A DNA stretch of 64,000 nucleotides from Scilla litardierei (lineage: Eukaryota > Streptophyta > Magnoliopsida > Asparagales > Asparagaceae): NCBI GenBank assembly GCA_030789695.1, contig CM061138.1, positions 12,038,214-12,102,213 of the forward strand, in the 5' to 3' direction. The position numbers and the translations under genes are program-made. Below are positions 20,144 to 32,054 of this stretch, one piece after another. Each line of letters opens with the position of its first letter. The stretch's first letter is position 1. The notes beneath the pieces are model-generated. The model did not search any database, was not told where the DNA came from, and worked only from the letters and a program-made list of their open reading frames with translations.

Positions 20144-22080
20144 TCAGCATATTAAAGATTCGTTAGAACTGCATCGATACAACTTAAAGTTGGCCGTATT
20201 CATCCTTTCACTCAAGATATGGAGGCACTTTCTATTGAACGAGCATTTAAAAATACTCATAAATCATAAGAGTTTGAAATATATCTTCATGTAAAAAAAC
20301 TCAACACGAGTCAATGCCAGTGGTTAGAACTCATGACGAATTATTACATTATCCTTCAGTATCATCTATGAAAAGTTAACGTTCTACCCAACGCATTGAG
20401 TAAACTTCCAACAATGCTGACTCTTACAACACAGTAGAAGTTTCGACAGGTAGTACATGAGATGGAAATTGAAGTCATTTTATCAGGTATTATAGGTATT
20501 ATAGCATCTCTGATAAACATGCAGATTCAATCGCCTCTTGTATATCAGGTCAAGGTTATCCATTAGTGATCTGAAGTTACAAAAGATCATGAACCATGAG
20601 GGATCAGGACTTTCAGTCAGATTTCATAATCCATAAAGATAGATCATTAAGATATGACAACAGTATCTGTATGCTCGAGAGAGAAGTTAAAGAAAAACTG
20701 TTGAGGACAGAAGCTCACAATTCATTGGATAGCACAAAGATGTACAAGGACTTATATTAGAACTTCTGATGGCATGGCATGAAAGGAATGTTGCTCAGAG
20801 CACAAACCAGTTCCTCATATGTCAGCAAGGGAATGCCGAACATGATCGGATCGCAGTAGTACTTCAACCCTTGCATATTCTAGAGTGGAAATATCAGTAT
20901 ATCACTGTGAATTTCGTGACTAAACTTCCATGCAGTACGAGATAAAATGACATCATTTATCATTCATCGATTAATCAAATCGGCTCAATTTATTCCATTC
21001 CGAAGCAGACAATCCACTGAACTTCTCATAAAAAAATACATAGAATTGATAAATCTTCACGTGCCTTTCGTAACTTCTTCATTGTATGCATTGTGATGTA
21101 AATTATAATCATACAGGAGATCGGGAAATTGCACGGTGTACCAATATGCACATAGTCTTTGATCGAGACACTAGATTTATTTCGTACTTTTGGAAGAGTT
21201 TACAGGTAAGTTGGGTATCAGATTAAGTTTCAACACATCGTACCATCTATAAACTAACAGGCAATCGAAGCATACCATCCAGGTACTGTGGGATATGTTG
21301 AAATCTTGTACGCTAGACTTACGGATTCATAGGAGCATCACATGCACTTGAAGTTTGCATACAATAACTGTCAGTCCAGTATTAACATATCACGGTGTGC
21401 GGCTTTGTATAAGAGGAAGTATTGTTCTCCAAGTTAAGATGACAATGAGATCATGACCTTCTAAAACCAGAGTCAATCATGATCATGGAAACTGCAGATG
21501 TGGTAAGAAGCATCAAAGAGAAGCTTCGCATTGCATAAAACCAATATAAACATTTGGCTAACACATAAGCAATATCATTTGGAATTTCGGCCATATGACC
21601 ATATATTTTACCCAATCAAGGGCTAACTTTTTTCAGCAGGCAAGAGAAGCCCAGTTCACAGTTCATCAAACCATTCGACAGGTTGGAGAAGTGACATATC
21701 ATCTTTCATTACCACCTTCATTAGAAGTTCACGATATTTTTCACAATTCCCTATTGCAATGATACGTGGATGATCCCAACCATGTGGCAGACCACTCGAA
21801 AATTACAGTGCGACCAAACATGACATGTGACCAGTAATAATGGAAATCATCGAACGAACGTCAGTTGAAAACTCTTCGAAATAAGGTTATCAGTTTGATG
21901 AAAATGATGTACATTGAGACACCTGGAAAATACAACAGGATGAAAAGATGAGATGTGTGAGTGTTACTCTTACTTATTTGATGCATCTTAGTTGTGAAAA
22001 ATTCTCATGAAATTTTCATAAAGGGTGTAGGATGTAATGTTCCTAGCTCAATCATAACCAACTTTGCAATATAGAATTTT
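20144..22080 (+). pseudogene. Degenerate Ty3/gypsy pol: RNase H, integrase, C-terminal tail (right part)
   Basis: This continues the pol interrupted at 9611. Translated pieces include FTQDMEALSIERAF (RNase H), LPNALSKLPTMLTL (RNase H end), ITVNFVTKLPC and SIYSIPKQTIH (integrase core), IEAYHPGTVGYVE and HLKFAYNNC (integrase), and a broken 'VKVMW..' chromodomain-like tail near 21895. Stops occur every 20-40 codons. The same family is the source of the minus-strand element at 26753-38736. The 3' LTR presumably starts after about 22030 but its ends are not clear. Confidence 0.8.
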
Positions 22081-23505
22081 TCTATATTTTTTAATTGTTA
22101 AGTGTTTTTAACCCAAACTTGTTAACTCTACTCGAATCCGACCAGTTAAGCCACCACTAATAAAACCCCTAACCCTAATACTTTTTCTTTCATTTTATTT
22201 TCGTTTTCTCTTCTTCCTTTTCCCCCGAGCATCAGCTATCAAAACCCCGCCCCTTATTCTTCGATTTTATCGATTAATCAACCCAATCAATGCTGTCAAC
22301 GTTGTCAATTGATGCCGCCAACACCTTCTGTAAACTAAAGGGTAATCGAAGCATAACATCCAGGTATTGCCGCCAACACCTTCTGTAAACTAAAGGGCAA
22401 TCGAAGCATACCATCCAGGTATTATGGGATATATTGAAATCTTGTATGCTATATTTCAAGGGTTCATAGTAGGATCACATGCACTTGGTGAAGTTTGCAT
22501 ACAATAACTAACAGTCCAATATTAACATACCACCGTTTGTTTGCGGCTTTGTATCAGAGGAAGTATTGTTCTCCTCTAAGTTGGAATGACACTGGAGATC
22601 ATGAAACTCTAAAACCAGAATTAATCATGGAAAGTGTAGATGTGGTAAGGAGCATCAAACAGAAGCTTCGCATTGCATAAAATCAATACAAATGTTTGGC
22701 TGAAATATAAGTGTTGTCATTTGAAATTTCAGCCATATGACCATATATTTTACGCAATCAAGGACTAATTTGTTTCAACAGTCGAGAGAAGCTCAATTCA
22801 TAATTCATCGAACCATTCGACATGTTGGAACAAGGTGAGGAAGTGACATATCATCTTGCATTACAACCTTCATTAAAAGTTCACAATATATTTCACATTT
22901 CCCCACAGTAATTATACGTGGATGATCCTGATGCGGACTAGGGTTATCAGATCCCAACCATGTGGTAGACCACCCGAAAATCATAGTGTGGCCAAACACG
23001 ACATATAACTGACAATAATGGAGATCATCGATCGTCAGTTGAAAACTCTCTGAAATAAGGTTATCAGTTTAGTGAAAAAGATGTGACATCGAGACTCGCC
23101 TAGGATGGAAAGATGAGATGTATGAGTGTTACTCTTACTTGTTTAATGAATCGTAGTTACTTGTTTAATGAATCTTAGTTGTGAGAAAATCTCATGAACT
23201 TTTTTATAAAGAGTGTAGGATGTACTGATCATAGCTCAATCATACCAAACTTTGCAATATGTCAATATGTTTTATTACTCGAATAACCTTAAAATAATTT
23301 TTAGAATTTTTTAAGAATTTTCTATATTATTAAATTGTAAAGTGTTTTTTACACAAACATGTTAACTCGATCCATTAAGAACATAACCTGAATCCAACCA
23401 GTTAAGCCACTATTAATAAAACCCCTAACCCTAATTCTTTCGTTCATTCATTTTTCTTTCATTTTTCTCGTCTTCCTTTTTCCCCTCGTGTCAATTATCA
23501 CAGCC
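21240..23505 (+). repeat. About 1.13-kb tandem duplication of gypsy integrase plus 3' flank
   Basis: Copy 1 (about 21240-22290) and copy 2 (about 22370-23505) share, in order, GGCAATCGAAGCATACCATC, GGATCACATGCACTTG-type text, GCATCAAANAGAAGCTTCGC, AACCATTCGACANGTTGG, and a CCCCTAACCCTAAT.CTTTC tail. They differ at many positions, so the event is old. At the junction a 55-bp block beginning GCCGCCAACACC is itself doubled (22314-22423). Confidence 0.8.
22314..22423. repeat. 55-bp tandem duplication
   Basis: GCCGCCAACACCTTCTGTAA with its following bases up to CCAGGTATT occurs at 22314 and 22369. Confidence 0.92.
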
Positions 23506-23569
23506 CACACCCCATATTCTTGGATATCGTCTGGGCGCACACCCCATATTCTTGGATATCGTCTGGGCG
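23506..23569. repeat. 32-bp tandem duplication at a transposon junction
   Basis: CACACCCCATATTCTTGGAT plus ATCGTCTGGGCG occurs twice (23506-23537, 23538-23569), exactly where the plus-strand gypsy remnant meets the minus-strand gypsy. Confidence 0.93.
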
Positions 23570-25670
23570 CCTGGTACCAGATCAATGGAAAACTCAACAG
23601 TGCGTTCTAGAGGCAATCCTGTAAGATCGTCCAGAAACACATCCAGGAATTCTCTTACTACCTCTGGTTTATCTGGTTCTTCAACCTTCATGGCACTTAC
23701 CACTGCCTCTACTGGACAGGCTCTAAATTGCACTGGCCCCTCGGATCTGCATCCGTTGATAAACTCGAACATTGGATGATCGAGCATCTCGAACACTGCT
23801 CTCTATTGATGGTAGTCAACGGTAGCATGAAATGTCCACAACCAATCCATTCCAAAGACAGCATCAAAACTTGACATCTCAATCACTAGAAAATCAATGA
23901 ATAGCTCTCGTCCACAGATAACTGCAGTACTCTGAAGGTATTCACTAGTTGTCTTCAACATACCACCACCAGTACTAACATTACAATGGGTAGTTAAGGG
24001 TTCGACGGGAATGGTGTGTGTGCTAACAAATCGAGTGGCTAAAAGTAGTGAGAGACTCCGGAGGCGAATAATGTAAGGGCATGTCTACCCGTGACTAGTA
24101 CAATACCTATTGTCAAAAGTACTGTCTAAGTATATACGTAATGACATATTAAAGTAATTAATGAAAACGTTAAAATCTTACCAGTAATCACTTGGCCAAT
24201 AGCCTCGGCCTCCGCTGCCGTCATAGTGAATGCATGGCGCTTCAGAGGTGGTGATTGTGGTCTGCATGCTGAAAGGCCTTGTTCTGGGGCAAAAGTGGGG
24301 TCTGTGTGGTGCATTCTCTGCTGGGGTAGGAACAGGAGCAGCAAGAGCAGGAGCAGGAGTATGAACAGGAGCATGAGGAGCTGGTGCTGCTGGTCATGGT
24401 CTCCCCTGCGGACAGTCTCTAGTGATATGCTCACTAGATCCACAAACCATGCAAAGACCTAAACGTCATCGACACTCCTTACGATGACCACTCTTGCCAC
24501 GGTAATGACATACTGGATGTGGCTGCTATTGTGGTGCCGGCCTCTTGAACCGAACCTGTTGCACTGTCCGGTGCACATGTCTTACTAGGGGCAGAGGTCG
24601 GCTGTCATCGACTCGTCCCTTCGATAGCAACTGTAGGTGATGGTGGTTGCCTCCAAGGTACAGACATAAGAAGCTCCCGCTCAGCTTCCATCTGAATGTA
24701 CGCGTACTTACAAGATGTTGCAAGTACGTCTGCATGGGTCTTCAAGTTCACCCCAACCATCTTCTCCTAAAGCTTTATGTTTAGACCCTGCGGGAAACGT
24801 CGAGCTCAAGCTGCTGGAGTGGACACCATCTCCTTCATGAATCTGCTAAGCATAGAGAATTCAGCATCATACTTCTCAATAGTCATGTTGCACTGCTTCA
24901 GTCTCATGAACTGCGGCTCCAACTCCATCCGAGCCTCGTGATAGAAGTACCGGCATTGAATTGCTCCTTAAATGTATCCCATGTGATAGGCTTCGGCAAC
25001 CGATCCTCTGCTACGTTTCACCATATAATGGCTCCCTCTACTAGATGTAACTTGGCAATCTTCACCCAGGATTCTATGGGGATCCTTACAGCGACCAGGT
25101 TATCCACCGTGTTGTATAACCACTCCTCTGCCAGGAAGGGGTCCTCTTGTCCAGTAAATGTAGTCGGACGCATGGCCCGAAATTGTTGTATCCCTCATGT
25201 AGTCTTAGGCTCCTCGCGAATAGCCTGAACAAGCTCTAGTATGGCCTGATCCGAAATCTGATGGACAGTCAAGTAACTCGAACCTGATCAAGAAGCATTC
25301 TGTGTCATCTTCCTGGTGCGCTTTCTGCGATTGTAAACTCGCATGCACCTGCATTCAGATAGCAAGGTCAATTCTAATTAAGCATTTTTATCACGATGCA
25401 TCCTGCACTTTCTAGACCGTTTATAAGTTGGTTGCGAAGACATGCATAGGCCACCAAGAAAAACATGTCACGTCCTGCAACCCGGTGTCGCAGCATGTTT
25501 CACAAATGAATGGCAAATCATGCAATTAACCAGTGAAATCAATTTAGATACAAGCAGCGATGCAACAAATGCTTAACAAACAATTACATTTTATGTATGT
25601 GTACGAGTTTACAAAATGGTATACATCATGTTATCCACAAACTAACAAAAATACATCTGATACCACCATA
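23506..25670 (-). pseudogene. Truncated second internal region of the minus-strand gypsy (primer site, gag, protease)
   Basis: Reading minus strand from the LTR at 25671: primer site TGGTATCAGA (25656-25665); gag (about 25320-24530) with IPIESWVKIAKLHLVEGA and ITWDTFKEQFNAG; two CCHC knuckles near 24528-24398 (second one CMVCGSSEHITRDC; in the first, one Cys is Arg); protease remnant near 24050, where the active-site Asp of the D-S-G motif reads Ala; and the protease-RT linker (23796-23491) with [20 protein letters not shown]. It ends abruptly at 23506, so RT onward is lost. It parallels 29760-38736 and gives an empty-site reference for the hAT and MITE insertions there. Confidence 0.85.
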
Positions 25671-26752
25671 TGAATGCATACATTACCTCTAAGCCAAAGT
25701 CAACGATCTCTATTGCAAAGTCTGAGTCCTCAAACACCGGTGCCTCCTCTATATCTAACTCAACACGTGGTGGTACAACAGCAATGAAGACCCGCCAGTT
25801 AAATCACAATAATTCTATAATTTTAGAATTTAAACATGCGCATTGGAAAACACTAACTAGGAAACATGAACTGGAAGCAGACAACAGATTAATTAATATT
25901 TCATATCAGATATGAATTGGAATTTAAAGCCACCATGCAACGCAGTTGATAATTTAAAATGATATTAACAGTTCTATCAATTTATACCAAACCTATGTTG
26001 TGAATCATATTGGAGAATACAATAATCAACCAAGGAGTCCCACAGTACCACGCGGGTGCTCACCCGGGCTAGGCCCAAAGTAGAACGGTAGGGGCCTTGA
26101 GTCCAAAAGTAACGATGTGGAACTCATTAATTACGTCTGACGATGGGTCCATCGGATTCATGAAGTGACCCGTCCGAAACACCTGATGTGGTCAATTCAT
26201 TAGGAGCGTGGCTATAGTCACTTCCGCACTCTCACTGATATAATTTTATTTACCCAAAACCCAATGAGTAACCCAATGAGTCTGAAGTGCCAGGTGTAAG
26301 TCAAGTGTACATCTCTCCCAATGCTTCAATGAAGCAGTACATATGTAGTTCTAAATTAATTTTATTTTAATACATGTTTTCTAAAGTAGAGCTTGAATTA
26401 AATTTAAGGCCATATTGAGCGCGAGAAGGTCGCAAGGAGAAGACACGTGCTCCGTGACGTGAAGCGAGGAGAGGGGGACAAGGTGGCTTCCTTCTTGTCG
26501 AAGGAAGGAGGCGGGAGAGAGCGAGCGAGCCAAGAGAGAGAGAGAGAGAGAGATGTCGGCGAAACATTTTTTGCCTCCTCAATCCATGCGAGAGCGAAAG
26601 GCGAAAGGCGAAAGGGAGAAAGCGGCAGGGGAGAGAGAATGGGTGGGGGTGTGGGCCAAGTTGGGCCGGGGAAGATTAAAATAAAAAATAAAATGAAATG
26701 GAGATGAAAAATAATGTGTCGAGCTTCTTTATAAAACAAATGGGCTTTTATA
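25671..26752 (-). repeat. LTR of the minus-strand gypsy (shortened, shared by two internal regions)
   Basis: Starts TGAATGCATACATTACC and ends near GCTTTTATA. Followed on the right by TTCTACCCTCCTAACAAAAA, the complement of a polypurine tract. It aligns with 38737-41689 at both ends but lacks about 1.48 kb present there between AAATTTAAGNCCA...TTGA and GCGC.AGAAGGTCGNNAGGAG. On its left lies a primer site plus gag, on its right the 3' end of another pol, so it serves as 3' LTR for one internal region and 5' LTR for another. Confidence 0.85.
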
Positions 26753-26866
26753 TTCTACCCTCCTAACAAAAATTCCGTCCTCGGAATTAAAAAACAAGAT
26801 TAAGATACAACAAACAAATGGTGAAAACGCTCTCGCATCTCTTCGTCTCTTTCCTAGGTAGACTCC

Positions 26867-28050
26867 TCAGGCAAGTCTTGATGCCACATCACTTTCACCA
26901 AGTTGACGACTCTGTTCCGAAGGGCCTTCTGCTGAGTCAATGATCCGCACTGGTTGACGTTCATATGTCAGACCATGCCGCACTGTGATCTCAAAGTGGT
27001 CAACATGCGTCGGGTCATGTACATACTTACGCAACTGAGATACGTGGAACACGTCATGCACTCCTTCAAAGGATGGAGGCAGTGCAAGTATATATGCCAC
27101 TTCTCTCATGCGCTCCAAGATATCAAAGGCCCAATATAACAAGGGCTGAGCTTCCTTCTCCTTTCAAATCAGAGCATGCCTTTAGTAGGAGAAATCTTCA
27201 AGAAAACATGGTCACTAGGGTGGAATTCTAAGTGTCTGTGCTTCGCATCCGTCCAATGCTTGTACTGATCCTACGCCACTTGAAGCTTTTCTCTAATAGT
27301 GCGTACAACATCCACGGCCTATATAATCATCTCTGGTCCCATCAACTCCCTATTACCCACATCATCCCAACTCAAGGACGAGCGGCACTTTTCATATAAT
27401 GTTGCAAAAGATGACATAATGATACTAGCCTGATAACTATTGTTGTATGCAAACTCCACGAGGTGAAAGTGATCTTCCCACGACCCCTTGAAATCTAGCA
27501 TAGATGCACGTAGCATATCCTCTAAAATCTGAATAGCGCGCTTGGAATGGCCATATGTCTGAGGATGATATGCTGAATTAAAACTCAAGTGTGTCCCCCA
27601 GATGATCATGTAAGCTCTTCCAGAAATGTGATGTAAATCGACTGTCTCTGTCTGAAACGATACTCAGAGGAACTTCATGTAGCCTAACAATCTCCTCCAT
27701 GTACTTCTTGGCAAGTACTTCTGTGGACTGGCCAATTCTGAATGGAATGAAATGTGCTGAGTTAGTCAATTAATCAACAATCACCCAAACAGCATCATTA
27801 TGCTTCGTGCTTCTAGGTAGGCCAGTCACGAAATCCATCGTGATGTGCTCCCACTTTCATTCTGGGATAGGTGAAGGCTGTAATAAACCATCAACACGAT
27901 GATGTTCAGCCTTCACCTGCTGACATACCATGCACTTTGCCACACTCCTGGAAACACTTCTCTTCATGCCATGCCACCAGTGTGCATCGGGTCCTTTTAC
28001 ATTTTAGTTCAGCCTGTGTGAATGGAATATTGAAAACTATGAGCTTCTTC
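26867..28050 (-). pseudogene. Gypsy integrase and chromodomain-like C-terminus (family B)
   Basis: Integrase pieces on the minus strand: TNSAHFIPFRIGQSTEVLAK and LHEVPLSIVSDRDSRFTSHF (second catalytic Asp in SDRDSRF), then FNSAYHPQTYGHSKRAIQIL. In the family this last block is 'DGQSERT', so the catalytic Glu is replaced by Lys. The C-terminal part reads LPPSFEGVHDVFHVSQLRKY then DHFEITVRHGLTYERQPVRI and, in another frame, VVNLVKVMWHQDLPEESTW, the chromodomain-like ending. Frame breaks occur throughout. Confidence 0.88.
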
Positions 28051-28476
28051 AACAATTCTTCTCAAATGTCTCCAGACGACACAAATCCTGATGCAATATC
28101 ACAAGGACTCATCTTCATGAATTCTGAACTTTGGTCTCAGTCCTGCCAACAGCAGACTCCTAATCTTCTGCAGCTTCTCATCACTCGCTTGAGCAGCCTT
28201 GATTCTATTTACCAGAGTCGACTGAATTTGCATATTCTTCAACGAGACAGTCAGCCCAGGTTCAACAATTCTTCTCAAATGTCTCCAGACGAAACAAATC
28301 CTGATGCAATATCGCAAGGACTCATCTTCATGAATTCTGAACTTTGGTCTCAGTCCTGCCGACACCAGACTCCTAATCTTCTGCAGCTTCTAATCACTCG
28401 CCTGAGCAGCCTTGATTTTATTTACCAGAGTCGACTGAATTAGCACATTCTTCAAAGAGGCAGTCAGCCCAGGTAA
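28051..28476 (-). repeat. 213-bp (71-codon) in-frame tandem duplication in gypsy pol
   Basis: The unit from AACAATTCTTCTCAAATGTC occurs at 28051 and 28264. It covers the RNase H-integrase spacer (LKNMQIQSTLVNRIKAAQAS, GLRPKFRIHEDESL). One minus-strand frame (28365-28099) reads through the junction, as expected for a multiple of three. Confidence 0.93.
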
Positions 28477-29010
28477 AATCAAATCTATCAACATTCCCTT
28501 GATTTCCGGATGCAGCCTCCACTGAGTCGTAAGTGTCATTACTGCTGGAAAACGACTCAACGCATCAGATACGACATTGACCTTCCCAGGATGATACTGA
28601 AGGTCAATATCATAATCTACCATCAGCTCTATCTATCGGCGTTGCCTCATGTTAAGTTCCTTTTATGTGAAGATATAGTTCAAACTCTTATGATCTATAA
28701 ATATCTTCGCTTGCTCACCCAATAAGAAATACCTCCAAATCTTCAATGCAAAAACCACTGTCAACTCCAAGTCATGTGTAGGATAATTTTTTAATGGTTC
28801 TTCAACTGCCTGGATGCATAAACTACGACTCTACCATATTGATGTAATACGCATCCAAGCCTTCTACCAGATACATCACAGAACACTTCAAATCCCTCGT
28901 CCGATCAGGAATAACCAAGATTGGCGCGGAAGTCAATCTCTTTTTCAACTCCTGGAAAACTTCATCGCATGCCTTGGACAAGGCGAATACTACATTCTTC
29001 CTCGTTAATC
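28390..29010 (-). pseudogene. Gypsy RNase H (family B)
   Basis: Minus 29014-28823 reads ALSKACDEVFQELKKRLTSA and PILVIPDRTRDLKCSV; 28623-28390 reads DYDIDLQYHPGKVNVVSDAL then SRFPAVMTL, the RNase H C-terminus (HPGK.N.V.DALSR). A frame break lies near 28800. Confidence 0.86.
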
Positions 29011-29854
29011 GCATCGTATGCTCCCGATCTTTGAGAAATCAATAAATCTCCGATAATAACCAGCCAATCCCAAGAAGCTGCGAATCTCTGTCACGGTTCG
29101 TGGATCAGGCCAGTTCTGAACAGCTGCTACCTTTTTAGGATCTACAGAGATTCCCTCTTCAGACACCACGTGGCCTAAATAAGCCATCTTGTTCAGCAAG
29201 AATTCACATTTGCTGAGTTTGGTAAACAGTTGGTGTCGTCTTAAAGTTTCCAGGACCTTCCTCAAATGTCCAACATGATCTTGAGCATCCTTTAAAGAAT
29301 AAATCAGGATATCATCGAGATAGACTACTACAAACTTATCCAGATACGTATATAACACTTGGTTCATGAGGCTCATGAATACAATTGTGGCATTGGTCAC
29401 GCCAAATGGAATCATCAAGACCTCATAGTGTCCATACTTCGTCCTAAATGCAGTTTTGTGGGTGTCTTCTGTCTTTACTCTCACATGATGGTATCCCGCC
29501 CTCTAATCCAACTTCGAGTAAACACTCAGATCCTCCGAGTTGATCAAAGATGTCATTAATACGAGGAAGATGTTTGTTCTTCACTGTCACCGTGTTCAAT
29601 TCCATATAATTGATGCACATGCGCCGAGATCCATTCTTTGGCACCAACAATATAGGAGTACCCCAAGGGGATACACTAGACCGTATCCCGTCCTTCAGCA
29701 GTTCATCCAACTGGGACCGGACTTCTTCTAATTCTGGTGACGCCATACAGGAGGGTGTCTTGGATATCGACTGGGCGTCCGGTATCAGCTCAATGGAAAA
29801 CTCAACAATGTGTTCAAGAGGCAATCTTGTAAGATCGTCCGAAAACACATCCAT
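29005..29854 (-). pseudogene. Gypsy reverse transcriptase (family B)
   Basis: Minus 29854-29444 reads FSIELIPDAQSISKTPSCMA, then LDELLKDGIRSSVSPWGTPI and LLVPKNGSRRMCINYMELN, the fingers and palm of gypsy RT. Minus 29484-29005 reads FRTKYGHYEVLMIPFGVTNA, then KFVVVYLDDILIYS with the catalytic YLDD box intact, and SFLGLAGYYRRFI at the RNase H border. One frame shift near 29490 separates the halves. Confidence 0.92.
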
Positions 29855-30310
29855 GAATTCTCATTGTCTCTGGTATCGCTGGTTCTTCAACCTGCATGGC
29901 ACTTACCACTGCCTCTGCTGGACAGGCTCTGAATTGCACCGGCCCCTCGGATCTGCTTCCGCTGAAAAACTCGAACTTTGGATAATCAGGCATCTCAAAC
30001 ACTACCTTCCTTTGACGTCAATCAATGGTAAAATGAAATGTCCCCAACCAATCCATTCCAAAGACAGCATCAAAACTTGGCATCTCAATCACTAGAAAAT
30101 CTGTGAATATCTCTCTTCCATAGATAAATACAGAGCACTGAGGGAATTCACTAGTTGTCTTCAACATGCCCCCACCAGTACTAACATTCCAATGGGTGGT
30201 CAAGGGTTCAACGGAAATGGTGTGTATGCTAACAAATCGAGTGGCTAAAAAGTAGTGAGAGGCTCATGAGTCGAATAATGCAAGGGCATGTCTACCCGCG
30301 ACCAGTACAT
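29814..30310 (-). pseudogene. Gypsy retropepsin-like protease (family B)
   Basis: Minus 30203-30018 reads TEFPQ-type text then IYGREIFTDFLVIEMPSFDA and VFGMDWLGTFHFTID, the C-terminal half of gypsy protease. Upstream the active-site region reads ALFDS, then a TGA stop at 30264-30266 where Gly is expected, then AS. The protease therefore cannot be made. Minus 30002-29814 is the protease-RT linker. Confidence 0.83.
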
Positions 30311-30329
30311 TACCAATTGTCAAAGGTAC

Positions 30330-31130
30330 TATGTCTAATTAAATACGTAATGACATATGAAAGTAATTACTGAAAGCATAAAAATCTTACCATTAATCAT
30401 TAGGCCAGTAGCCTCAGCCTTCGCTGCCGTCATAGTGAATGTGTGTCGCTTTAGATGTGGTGGTTGTGGTTTGGCCTGTTGAAAGGCTTTCTGGGGCAAA
30501 GTGGTGGTCTGTGTGGTGCATTTCATGTTGGTGTAGGAACATGAGCAGGAGTATGAACTGGAGCAGGAGGAGCTAGTGTTGCTTGTCATGGTCCCCATGC
30601 AGACAGTCTCTAGCGCTATACTCGTTGGATCCACAAACCAGGCAAAGGCCTAAACGCCATCGACACTTCTTACGATGACCACTCTTACCACAGTAATGAC
30701 ATACTGGACATGGTTGTTGCTGTGGTGCCGGCGTCTTAAACTGAACCTATTGCACTAGCCAATGCACATGTCTTGCTGGAGATAGATGTCGTCGACTCAT
30801 CCCTTCGGTAGCAGCTGTAGGCGGTGGTGGTCGCCTTGAAGGTACAGACATGATATGCTCCTGCTCAGCTTCCCTCTGAATGTACTCGTACTAGCTAGTT
30901 GTCACAAGTACTTCTGCATGGGTCTTCAAGTTCAACCCAACCATCTTCTTCCGGAGCTTTATGTTCAGAGCTTGCTGGAAACGTCGAGCGTGAGCTACAG
31001 GAGTGGACACCATCTCCTTCGCGAATCTGCTGAGCATAGAAAACTCCGCATCATACTCCTCAACAGTCCTGGTGCCCTACTTCAGACTGGTGAATTGCGC
31101 CTCCAACTCCGTTTGAGCTTCATGAGAGAA
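30330..31130 (-). pseudogene. Gypsy gag, C-terminal part (family B), left of the hAT insertion
   Basis: Homologous to 24130-24945. It has two CCHC knuckles near 30740-30610, capsid pieces near 31100-30900 and a low-complexity Ser-rich stretch (30634-30500). The gag is interrupted at 31131 by the hAT target duplication and continues at 37439. Confidence 0.8.
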
Positions 31131-31539
31131 GTACTGAGAAAGAATTGAGGGATCACCCGATACCTCTTGATATCGGGCGTATCGGACCGGTACCGCCCCG
31201 TACCGGTCCGATACGGCATAAAGAAATCGGTATCGGCCGAAACCCTAGGGTTTCGGCCAGTTTCGCCCAGTATCGGGCAAAATGGCCGGTCAGAAAGATA
31301 GAGAAGAACAACCATAGCAGCTACTCCTAGCCCCTAACCCTAAGCCCTAGCCCCTATCCCTATAGAAAAAATGTCGGAGAGGACAGTACAATTTCCCGTA
31401 AAGGAAGAAAACAATTTCTCGTGAAAGAACAGAATTCTTGTGAATGTACAGTCTAACATGTGAATTTACAGTGAAAATTGCTCTATAAGAGCGAGCAAAG
31501 TGGATGAGATATTAAGAAGAAAATTTTGATGGGAGAAAA

Positions 31540-31760
31540 CTAACCCAGCCTTCGTAATCGACGCCACCAGCCAAAGTTGTTGCCTTTGTCGTCACTGTCG
31601 CCTGCCGTCGTCGTCGTCGCCTTCGCTTGCCCTCGACAACGCCGTCGTCGTCGCCTGCCCTCAACAACGCCGTCGTCGTCGCTGTGTTGCCCTAAATCGA
31701 TTGAAGGGTGACTCGGCGCCACTGGGGGACTCGTCGCTGCTTAAGGATTTCGACGCCAGT
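31540..31760. repeat. (CGT)n-type trinucleotide-rich tract in the hAT 5' region
   Basis: Repeated GTCGTC / CGCCGTCGTCGTC units between 31590 and 31690. Low complexity, no gene. Confidence 0.75.
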
Positions 31761-32054
31761 AGGGGATTACGTCGTCGCCTCGGTGTCGCCTCGTGAAGAC
31801 TTCGAAGCTGCTGAGGGATTCGACATGGGGGGAGCAAAGCAGCGGAGCTCGGGGGAAATTAATTTTGAGAGAATCGAATCGCACTGAGGTTAACTCCGTA
31901 GCCCTAAGAACTTTATACGCATTTATTATCATATTTCACAGTTGACCATAGAGTTTCATCTATTTACAATCATGCCATCACTTTAAAACCTAATAAAAGA
32001 TGTGTAATGGCATATTAGTAAATACACTGAACTTTGGGGGGTCATGTGGAACTG

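Noticed and set aside
27871..28443. 190-codon plus-strand frame with an internal repeat
   Set aside because: Antisense shadow of gypsy pol; the repeat is the 213-bp duplication. The minus strand reads recognisable RNase H/integrase spacer.
31310..31370. Telomere-like CCCTAA/CCCTAG text
   Set aside because: Only a few imperfect units (CCCTAACCCTAAGCCCTAGCC) inside the hAT 5' region. Not an interstitial telomere array.
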